From Corynebacterium accolens (lineage in GTDB: Bacteria; Actinomycetota; Actinomycetes; Mycobacteriales; Mycobacteriaceae): a stretch of DNA of 11,413 bases. The DNA lies in the NCBI RefSeq assembly GCF_030515985.1, contig NZ_CP100376.1, positions 1,629,528 to 1,640,940 on the forward strand, written 5' to 3'. This document shows positions 5,998-11,413 of this stretch, piece after piece. A program made the translations under genes and the position numbers. The notes beneath the pieces are model-generated. The model was not told the origin of the DNA. It did not search any database and worked only from the letters and a program-made list of their open reading frames with translations. Position 1 is the first letter of the stretch. Every line of letters begins with the position of its first letter.

Positions 5998-7342
5998 TGA
6001 AGGGCCTTTCTTCGGGGTAGCTGTAGCGGCGGCTTAAATTCTTTGCCGCCAGCGCTGCTACCAGGGTGGTTGGGCCAACGCGGCCCAGGTACATGATGAA
6101 GCACAGCACGATTTGTGAGGGTGCGGACAAGCTGGCGGTAATCCCAGTGGATAGGCCCACTGTGGCGAAGGCGGACATGACCTCGAAGGAGACCTGATCG
6201 CCGCTAAATTGCGGATCGAAAAAGCGCAGCGCCGCCACACCGAGGGTCACCACCAGCACGCCGGCGAAGCTCAATGCTAGCGCCTGCCGGGTAACGCTGT
6301 GGGGAAGGCTGCGGTGGTAGATCGAGGTCTTTTCCTTGCCCAAGAACTCCGCGGCCATGACGGCTAGCAGCACGCACGCGGTGGTGACCTTGATGCCGCC
6401 GGCGGTACCGGCAGAGCCGCCGCCGATGAACATCAACGTATCGGTGCCCATGAGCGTTACCGGGTGAACCTCACCGTAGTCGAAGGTATTAAATCCGGCC
6501 GTGCGCGGGGAGACGCTGGCAAAGAACGCGTTGAGGATTTTCTCGCCCCACGACATCGGCGCCAGCACGCCATTCCACTCCGTCAAAGCGAAAAATATCG
6601 TGCCGACTACAAGTAGCACGCCGGTGGCCGCCAAGGTCATGCGCGCCGTGATAGAAATGCGGCGCGTCGCCTCCGACCCGCGACGCACGTGGCGCACCAA
6701 TTCCGCCCAGACCGGAAAACCCAGCCCGCCGCCGATGACCGCCCCGGCCAGCGGCAAGAGGATCCAGGCATCGCCCACAAAGGGCACGAGATTATCGCTA
6801 TTGGTGCTAAACCCAGCGTTATTAAAGGCCGAGATGGCGTGGAAGATGCCCTCCCATAACGCCCGCGGGAAGGAATGCCCGTAGCCCACCATAAGCCGCG
6901 CGGTGACCGCCGCGGCGATAATGCTTTCTACCACCGCGGTAAAGGCGAAGGTAAAAATCAGGGTGCGGCGGATGCCACCGGCGAGGATGGGCCGGCTTTC
7001 ATAGGCGCCGGTCTTGCGGGCCTTAAAACTAATCCGGCCGGTCAAAAGCAGGCCGGATAGCGAGGCCAGCGACATAATCCCCAAACCACCCAGTTGGATC
7101 AGGGCCAAGATGACGACCTGCCCGGCCGGGCTCCAGAAGCTGCCGGTATCGACCACGACCAGGCCGGTCAGTGAGACCGCGGAGGTCGCGGTAAAAAGGG
7201 CAGATAAAAACGAGGCGCGGGAATCTCCGGCCTCGGCGAACGGCAGTAAGAGCAGAACCGTTCCTATCAAGATGAGCAGTAGAAACCCGGTGGCGGTTAG
7301 CCGCGCTGGTCCCCACTGCCGCAGAAAAAGCAGGCGCTTCAC
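5990..7342 (-). CDS. ktrB: K+ transporter pore subunit (KtrB/TrkH family)
   Basis: This is the membrane pore subunit of the KtrAB potassium uptake system, often Na+-coupled in relatives. The protein of 450 aa has four M1-P-M2 repeats. Each pore loop shows the filter glycine: SAVSLTGL (Gly60), SAFNNAGF (Gly177), SVSPRTAGF (Gly283) and SAFATVGLSTG (Gly396). The flexible gating loop GGGSAGTAGGIK (307-318) in the third repeat and the C-terminal LGRVGPTT (419-426) are also conserved. I chose GTG at 7342, giving MKRLLFLRQWGPARLT, rather than an in-frame GTG at 7411 that would add 23 residues. TATACT lies 8 bases before 7342 as for a leaderless message, and 450 aa is the normal family size. The gene is first in an operon with ktrA. 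There is no room for a cyclic di-AMP riboswitch upstream, so control is probably by the RCK subunit and by promoter activity. Confidence 0.94.
   Translation of the reverse strand: MKRLLFLRQWGPARLTATGFLLLILIGTVLLLLPFAEAGDSRASFLSALFTATSAVSLTGLVVVDTGSFWSPAGQVVILALIQLGGLGIMSLASLSGLLLTGRISFKARKTGAYESRPILAGGIRRTLIFTFAFTAVVESIIAAAVTARLMVGYGHSFPRALWEGIFHAISAFNNAGFSTNSDNLVPFVGDAWILLPLAGAVIGGGLGFPVWAELVRHVRRGSEATRRISITARMTLAATGVLLVVGTIFFALTEWNGVLAPMSWGEKILNAFFASVSPRTAGFNTFDYGEVHPVTLMGTDTLMFIGGGSAGTAGGIKVTTACVLLAVMAAEFLGKEKTSIYHRSLPHSVTRQALALSFAGVLVVTLGVAALRFFDPQFSGDQVSFEVMSAFATVGLSTGITASLSAPSQIVLCFIMYLGRVGPTTLVAALAAKNLSRRYSYPEERPFIG
6005..6011 (-). promoter_or_regulatory. Ribosome binding site deciding the TTG start of ktrA
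   Basis: The minus strand reads AGAAAGG, 7 bases, then TTG at 5997. The site lies in the last codons of ktrB. No in-frame ATG lies nearby; the next Met is residue 38 and would remove the nucleotide-binding loop. Confidence 0.7.
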
Positions 7343-7350
7343 AAGCCGGA

Positions 7351-7356
7351 AGTATA
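7351..7356 (-). promoter_or_regulatory. -10 element for leaderless ktrB-ktrA mRNA
   Basis: The minus strand reads TATACT, 8 bases, then GTG at 7342. TATACT is close to the ideal -10 consensus. TTCCGC lies 17 bases further upstream as a poor -35. No Shine-Dalgarno sequence precedes 7342. Part of this element would be coding if the longer 7411 start were used. Confidence 0.6.
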
Positions 7357-7404
7357 GACCTGTCCAGCCCCAAGCGGAACTGCTAGGCGGCCCCCAGTGG
7401 ACAA

Positions 7405-7438
7405 ATATCACGAACGAATGTCGCGGACGGATATCACG
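7405..7438. repeat. Direct repeat ATATCACG in the ktrB/SDR divergent region
   Basis: ATATCACG occurs at 7405-7412 and 7431-7438, 26 bp apart, or about two and a half helical turns. Similarity continues weakly downstream (AACG against TCCG). The second copy overlaps the palindrome at 7422-7444. The pair could be half-sites for a regulator or chance. Confidence 0.4.
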
Positions 7439-7444
7439 TCCGCG
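7422..7444. promoter_or_regulatory. Candidate operator palindrome upstream of the SDR gene
   Basis: CGCGGACG (7422-7429) and CGTCCGCG (7437-7444) form a perfect 8-bp inverted repeat around GATATCA. The right arm ends 2 bases before the TAAAAT -10 of the SDR gene, so a bound protein would cover the -35 and spacer and probably repress. It lies about 66 bp upstream of the ktrB -10. A regulator gene is not visible in the window. Confidence 0.5.
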
Positions 7445-7446
7445 GC

Positions 7447-7452
7447 TAAAAT
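7447..7452 (+). promoter_or_regulatory. -10 element for leaderless SDR mRNA
   Basis: TAAAAT followed by exactly 7 bases and ATG 7460. There is no Shine-Dalgarno sequence in the gap (CGGGCCT). The element directly follows the palindrome at 7422-7444. Confidence 0.65.
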
Positions 7453-7459
7453 CGGGCCT

Positions 7460-8296
7460 ATGACTTCGCCGTACTCCGCAGCTAGGACCATCGTGATTAC
7501 CGGGGCATCGTCAGGCATTGGTGCCGCGGCCGCCCGGCAAATTCACCGCACCCGCCCGCAGGATAACCTCGTCATCATCGGCCGCAATCCGGACAAGACC
7601 AAGGCCGTTGCTCAGGAAGTAGGCGGGCAGTATTTCCTCGCCGATTTCGAATCGCTGGCCCAGGTCCGCCAGCTGGCCGATGATCTGCAACAACTGGAGC
7701 GCATCGATGCCTTGGGCAATAATGGCGGCGGCATTTTCGATGGCCCCACCATGACCGCCGATGGTTTCGAGCGCACGTGGCAAGTCAACGTCGTCGCGCC
7801 GTTCCTGCTGACGTCGCTGCTGCAAGAAAAGCTGCGCGATAGTAACGCCACCGTGGTCAACACGGCGTCGTTAGCTAATATGCTGATCTCGAATTTCGAT
7901 CCGGCAGATCCCAATACGCTGGAGCATTTCAGCCCAGAGCGCGCATACGGCAATGCCAAGCTGGCGGATATCTTGCTCGCCAGGTTTATCGATGCCCACG
8001 GCATCAACGCGGTGTCCTTTCACCCGGGCGTTTTAGCCACCGAGTTTGGCAAGTCCTCCAAGGGGCTTACGGGCAAGGTGTACTCCGGGGTCATCGGCAA
8101 AGCCTTTGGCACCGCAGAGGCCGGCGGCGAGAACTTGGCCTACTTCCTCACCGGCACCGAGGGCATCCATTTCCAGTCCGGGGAATATTACAATAATAGG
8201 CGTTCGCTGGGCCTGCAGCGCCCGATTGCGAAGAACACCTCCGTGGCCCACCGCGTCTTTGAGGATCTGGGCCGCCGCCTCAATGTGGAGTGGTAG
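7460..8296 (+). CDS. Short-chain dehydrogenase/reductase (SDR family)
   Basis: This is a cytosolic NAD(P)(H)-dependent oxidoreductase of unknown substrate. The protein of 278 aa is of classical SDR length or slightly longer. It has the cofactor loop TGASSGIG (14-21), NNGG (87-90, a variant of NNAG), Asn110, Ser137 in VNTAS, and the catalytic pair Tyr163/Lys167 in YGNAK, followed by HPG (188-190). Arg42 in IIGRN after the second strand suggests NADP(H). The region between Ser and Tyr carries an insert (residues about 140-160), as in the retinol-dehydrogenase/WWOX-like subgroup. I chose ATG 7460 because TAAAAT lies 7 bases upstream. An in-frame ATG at 7397 would place the -10 and the palindrome inside the gene and adds 21 residues unlike the family. 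The gene stands alone: prfC follows after 24 bp but has its own -10. Family certain, function unknown. Confidence 0.93.
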   Translation: MTSPYSAARTIVITGASSGIGAAAARQIHRTRPQDNLVIIGRNPDKTKAVAQEVGGQYFLADFESLAQVRQLADDLQQLERIDALGNNGGGIFDGPTMTADGFERTWQVNVVAPFLLTSLLQEKLRDSNATVVNTASLANMLISNFDPADPNTLEHFSPERAYGNAKLADILLARFIDAHGINAVSFHPGVLATEFGKSSKGLTGKVYSGVIGKAFGTAEAGGENLAYFLTGTEGIHFQSGEYYNNRRSLGLQRPIAKNTSVAHRVFEDLGRRLNVEW

Positions 8297-8307
8297 CGCG
8301 CAAGCAC

Positions 8308-8313
8308 TAGACT
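8308..8313 (+). promoter_or_regulatory. -10 element for leaderless prfC mRNA
   Basis: TAGACT followed by 7 bases and ATG 8321, with no Shine-Dalgarno sequence between. It lies in the 24-bp gap after the SDR stop. The -35 region would fall near 8284-8290 (TGTGGA or GTGGAG) and is weak. Read-through from the SDR gene would give a second, leadered message. Confidence 0.6.
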
Positions 8314-8320
8314 ATGGCGC

Positions 8321-9955
8321 ATGAGTTCTGTCGCTTTTGAGGCCTCGCGCCGCCGCACGTTCGCCGTTATCGCCCACCCGGATGCCGGTAAGTCCACGCT
8401 GACGGAGGCGCTGGCGCTGCACGCGCACGTGATTAATGAGGCCGGCGCGGTCCACGGCAAGGGCAACCGCAAGTCCACCGTGTCTGACTGGATGGACATG
8501 GAGAAAAACCGCGGTATCTCCGTGGCCTCGTCCGCGCTGCAGTTTGAATACGCCCCAGAGGGACACGAGGGCGAGCCTTATATGATCAACCTGGTTGATA
8601 CCCCAGGTCACGCGGACTTTTCGGAGGATACCTACCGCGTGCTTACCGCGGTAGATGCCGCAGTGATGCTTATCGATGCCGCCAAGGGCCTCGAGCCACA
8701 GACCCTCAAGCTCTTCCGCGTCTGTAAGGCGCGCGGGCTGCCCATCGTCACGGTGATCAACAAGTGGGACCGCGTGGGCCGCGAGCCGCTCGAGCTCGTT
8801 GATGAGATCGTGAACGAAATCCAGCTGCAGCCCACCCCGCTGTACTGGCCAGTGGGCATCGCGGGCGATTTCCGCGGCCTAGCCCACATCAACGACGACG
8901 GCGAGGCCGATAATTACATCCACTTCATCCGCACCGCTGGTGGTTCCACCATCGCACCGGAGGAACACTACGATCCGGCGGCTGCAGAAGAAAAGGAAGA
9001 GGATGTGTGGGAAACCACGGTGGAAGAAGCCGAGCTGCTTGCAGCCGATGGCGCCCTGCACGATCAAGAGCTCTTTGAGCAGTGCGTGACTTCCCCACTC
9101 ATCTTCGCCTCGGCCATGTTGAACTTCGGCGTCCACCAAATCCTGGATACCCTGTGCGCTATCGCCCCGGCCCCGCATTCCCGCGAATCCGATCCCAAGG
9201 CCGTGGAAGCGGCCACCAGCGCCATCGATGAGGTGCGCGAGGTCGCCGATGACTTTTCCGGCGTCGTCTTCAAGGTGCAGGCGGGCATGGACCAAAAGCA
9301 CCGCGATAACCTGGCGTTTATGCGCGTGGTCTCCGGCGAATTCGAGCGCGGCATGCAGGTCAACCACGCCCAATCCGGGCGCAGCTTTTCCACCAAGTAT
9401 GCGCTGACGGTCTTTGGCCGCACCCGCGATACCGTGGATACCGCTTACCCGGGCGATATCGTTGGCCTCGTCAACGCGGGCGCGCTGGCGCCCGGCGACA
9501 CCATCTACTCCGGCAAAAAGGTGCAGTTTAAGCCCATGCCCCAATTCGCCCCGGAGGCCTTCCGCATCCTGCGCGCGAAATCGCTGGGCAAGTACAAGGC
9601 CTTCCGCAAGGGCTTGGAGCAGCTCTCGGCCGAGGGCGTGGTGCAGATCCTGCGCAACGATGAGCGCGGCGATGCCTCCCCGGTCATGGCTGCGGTCGGC
9701 CCCATGCAGTTCGAGGTCATGCAGGCCCGCATGGAATTCGAGTACAACGTCGAAACCGTCACCGAGCCCATCCCCTACTCCGTGGCGCGGCGCACCGATG
9801 CCGAATCCGCACCGGAGCTCGGCCGCCAGCGCGGCGTGGAGATCTTCACCCGCCAGGACGGCGAGCTCATCGCCCTCTTTGGCGATAAATGGAAGCTCGC
9901 CTTCATTGAAAAGGAACACCCAGAGCTCACCATGGAGACGTTGGTCGCGGATTAA
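8321..9955 (+). CDS. prfC: Peptide chain release factor 3
   Basis: RF3 is a translational GTPase that removes RF1/RF2 from the ribosome after peptide release and helps post-peptidyl-transfer quality control. The 544-aa protein is close to E. coli RF3 (529 aa). GTPase motifs are complete: G1 AHPDAGKST (18-26), switch I RGISV (64-68), G3 DTPGH (93-97) and G4 NKWDR (147-151). The motif SEDTYR (101-106) right after G3 marks RF3 rather than EF-G. The GTPase domain is followed by a beta-barrel domain II (from about 310, containing VVFKVQAGMD) and the RF3-specific C-terminal domain (about 390-540). An acidic insertion of Glu/Asp-rich sequence lies at about 207-245. The start is ATG 8321, 7 bases behind a -10 hexamer. 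The gene ends with tandem in-frame stops TAA TAG (9953-9958). It is not essential in E. coli. Confidence 0.96.
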   Translation: MSSVAFEASRRRTFAVIAHPDAGKSTLTEALALHAHVINEAGAVHGKGNRKSTVSDWMDMEKNRGISVASSALQFEYAPEGHEGEPYMINLVDTPGHADFSEDTYRVLTAVDAAVMLIDAAKGLEPQTLKLFRVCKARGLPIVTVINKWDRVGREPLELVDEIVNEIQLQPTPLYWPVGIAGDFRGLAHINDDGEADNYIHFIRTAGGSTIAPEEHYDPAAAEEKEEDVWETTVEEAELLAADGALHDQELFEQCVTSPLIFASAMLNFGVHQILDTLCAIAPAPHSRESDPKAVEAATSAIDEVREVADDFSGVVFKVQAGMDQKHRDNLAFMRVVSGEFERGMQVNHAQSGRSFSTKYALTVFGRTRDTVDTAYPGDIVGLVNAGALAPGDTIYSGKKVQFKPMPQFAPEAFRILRAKSLGKYKAFRKGLEQLSAEGVVQILRNDERGDASPVMAAVGPMQFEVMQARMEFEYNVETVTEPIPYSVARRTDAESAPELGRQRGVEIFTRQDGELIALFGDKWKLAFIEKEHPELTMETLVAD

Positions 9956-9966
9956 TAGAGCGGCTG

Positions 9967-9990
9967 CCCCGTCAGAGCAGCATGACGGGG
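9967..9990. terminator. Candidate hairpin terminator between prfC and the AspT-family gene
   Basis: CCCCGTCA (9967-9974) and TGACGGGG (9983-9990) form a perfect 8-bp stem with an 8-nt loop, 11 bases after the prfC stop. The left arm contains the stop codon of the convergent carrier gene. Neither side has a U-tract, so activity as an intrinsic terminator is uncertain, although U-less hairpins at convergent gene ends occur in actinobacteria. Confidence 0.5.
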
Positions 9991-11413
9991 ATGACCAGGA
10001 TCTTCATGAACTGCGCCACCACAATGGTGGAGGCATAGCCGGTAAGGATGCGGGAATCCGAGCTGGCGCCCGTGGCGTAATTGACCACCGCAGGCTGGCC
10101 AAAAAGCCCGGAAATGCCGCCTGAGGTGCGGGTTTCGGATTGCCCCATAAAGCGGCTGGCCACCGCGAAAATCCCGATGATGATAACGGCGATGATCGCG
10201 GCCAGCACCATGGACTTTAGCCCCATCCAGGAAAAGGCGGTGGAGACAAAGGCCTCTCCGGAGGACAGGCCCACCGAGGCCAAGAAGATGGCAAGGCCCC
10301 ACTGCTGGAATGCCGTATTGATCGGGGAGGGAATCTGCCACGGAATGCGGCTGGTGCGGTGCAGGGCGCCAAGGACTAGGCCGGTGATGAGTGGGCCCAG
10401 CGCGAAACCGAGCTCGAAGGACGCGCCACCGGGCAGCGGGACGACGATGAGCGAAATGAGGTAGCCAATGGTCAGCCCACCGCCGAGTGCTACCCAGTTA
10501 AGCTGCGAGTATGCGGTCACGGAATCGCCAAAGTAATCGCGGACATCGCCCAGGCGGTCATGCTTGACCACGATCTCTAGGTCATCGCCAGATTCCAAGT
10601 GAGTCTCGTTGGTGGCAAGGAATTCCTCATCGCCGCGGCGCACCCGCACGATACGCGCGCCGTAGCGCGAAAAGAGGTTGAGCTCCTTGACCTTACGGCC
10701 CTCGATATCCCCGTTGGAGATGGCCACGGTCTCATTGACCAGGCGCTTATCCACAAACGGGGTTTGGGGCTGGCGCTTTCCCAGGGCATCGGTAAGCTCC
10801 TTGGCCTTTGCCTTGGTCACCAGTACGCGCAGGACATCACCGCGGTGCAGCTCCGGATTATCGCCTGGCACGTCGATATCGCGGCCGCGGCGGATGGTGG
10901 CAATGATGAAATGATCCGCGAATTTCTCGCGCAGCTCAGCATAGGAAATATCGCGGGTAACCTTAATCATCCGCGAGCGGAAAATCTTCTCCGCCGAGTG
11001 GTCTTGGTCGTTCTGTGCGGGCCAGCTATGCCGCAGGACGAATGCCACAAGGAGGATGGCCACGGCCACGCCGACCGGGTAAGCCAAGGAGTATCCCACG
11101 GCGGGCAGTTCCTCGCCGGATTGCTGCTGGGCCACGGCGAGCGATGCCGTGGACGTCGTCGCGCCAGAGAATACGCCGGTTACCGCCAGTGGCGATAGCC
11201 CCATGAGGCTGCCGATGCCCAGCGCTGCGGCCGCCGCGGCTATTACCGCCACCGTGGCGAGCAGCATGTGTTTTAGCTGGGTGGAAAAGCCCTTGAAGAA
11301 GGCCTCGCCGGCAGAGAGCCCCTGCATATAGATAAAGAGGCCCAAGCCCAGCTCCTGCAAGGAACTGAGGATATTGTCATCCAGATCAATAAAGGATCCG
11401 AAGGCTAAGCCGA
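9972..11413 (-). CDS. AspT/YidE-family carrier with two RCK_C domains, N-terminus missing
   Basis: This is an inner-membrane secondary transporter of the aspartate:alanine exchanger family, which also includes the corynebacterial succinate exporter SucE and YidE proteins. The frame is open to the window edge; 479 aa are visible and about 60-80 are probably missing. There is no need to start at the in-frame TTG at 11360. Visible order: membrane block (about 1-128) with SGATTSTAS (82-90), two RCK_C (TrkA_C) domains in the cytosol (about 145-205 and 225-285), then a second membrane block (about 305-479) with SGLFGQPAVVNYA (434-446). The two blocks are internal repeats: GLSAGEAF (31-38) and GLSSGEAF (381-388) start matching segments. 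The serine-rich motif of the first half is altered in the second, where most members have a T/S-D-T-P-A pattern. RCK_C domains suggest ligand control. The substrate could be a dicarboxylate or amino acid, but this is not shown. Convergent with prfC. Confidence 0.9.
   Translation of the reverse strand, partial: GLAFGSFIDLDDNILSSLQELGLGLFIYMQGLSAGEAFFKGFSTQLKHMLLATVAVIAAAAAALGIGSLMGLSPLAVTGVFSGATTSTASLAVAQQQSGEELPAVGYSLAYPVGVAVAILLVAFVLRHSWPAQNDQDHSAEKIFRSRMIKVTRDISYAELREKFADHFIIATIRRGRDIDVPGDNPELHRGDVLRVLVTKAKAKELTDALGKRQPQTPFVDKRLVNETVAISNGDIEGRKVKELNLFSRYGARIVRVRRGDEEFLATNETHLESGDDLEIVVKHDRLGDVRDYFGDSVTAYSQLNWVALGGGLTIGYLISLIVVPLPGGASFELGFALGPLITGLVLGALHRTSRIPWQIPSPINTAFQQWGLAIFLASVGLSSGEAFVSTAFSWMGLKSMVLAAIIAVIIIGIFAVASRFMGQSETRTSGGISGLFGQPAVVNYATGASSDSRILTGYASTIVVAQFMKILVIPVMLL

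Noticed and set aside
7343..7411. Longer ktrB start at GTG 7411
   Set aside because: It adds 23 residues not typical of KtrB and would bury the TATACT element, which sits correctly for the GTG at 7342.
7397..7459. Longer SDR start at ATG 7397
   Set aside because: The added 21 residues precede the usual SDR N-terminus and cover both the palindrome and the -10 hexamer.
7343..7459. Cyclic di-AMP (ydaO-type) riboswitch upstream of the K+ uptake operon
   Set aside because: The space before ktrB is too short, no conserved riboswitch core is seen, and the proposed transcript has no leader.
8879..9919. 346-codon open frame antisense to prfC
   Set aside because: It lies entirely within a clearly conserved gene, has low-complexity His/Leu/Gly/Asp-rich composition typical of antisense frames in high-GC DNA, and shows no recognisable domain.
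1..11413. Insertion sequence, prophage, CRISPR array or tRNA gene
   Set aside because: No transposase, integrase or terminal repeats, no regularly spaced repeats, and no cloverleaf-like sequence were seen; genes are closely packed with gaps no longer than 117 bp.

Overview
The window looks like a chromosomal segment of a high-GC actinobacterium, most likely a Corynebacterium. Pointers to this are the long form of glyceraldehyde-3-phosphate dehydrogenase (484 aa, with an N-terminal extension of about 125 residues) beside a nitronate monooxygenase and peptidyl-tRNA hydrolase. Several start codons sit only 7-8 bases behind a TAnnnT -10 hexamer (leaderless starts), and GTG and TTG starts are used. 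The genus is an inference from gene content and protein flavour; no rRNA gene is present to confirm it.

Layout from left to right. (1) 1-2065, plus strand: the 3' part of an ABC ATPase and an overlapping, internally duplicated 12-helix permease of the lantibiotic-immunity/BcrA-like type. It ends at a perfect hairpin at 2071-2099. (2) 2112-4625, minus strand: nitronate monooxygenase followed by gapB. (3) 4661-5308, plus strand: pth, divergent from the monooxygenase across only 35 bp. (4) 5305-7342, minus strand: a ktrB-ktrA operon for a K+ (possibly Na+-coupled) uptake system. Its last stop codon interlocks with that of pth in a shared CTAG. (5) 7343-7459: a 117-bp divergent regulatory region, the longest non-coding stretch in the window, with two -10 elements and an 8+8 bp palindrome. 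(6) 7460-8296, plus strand: a short-chain dehydrogenase. (7) 8321-9955, plus strand: prfC (release factor 3). (8) 9972-11413, minus strand: a carrier of the AspT/YidE/SucE family with two cytosolic RCK_C domains, cut off at its N-terminus by the window edge.

Most genes are housekeeping or conserved accessory functions: gluconeogenic carbon flow, tRNA recycling, translation termination, K+ homeostasis and organic-acid/amino-acid exchange. Two separate transport systems use RCK-type ligand-sensing domains. I see no tRNA, rRNA, IS element, CRISPR array or prophage, and no clear undescribed multi-gene system. The points most worth following are the four leaderless starts (two of which move start codons), the palindrome in the ktrB/SDR divergent region, and the duplicated ABC permease whose ATPase has Asn at the Q-loop position.
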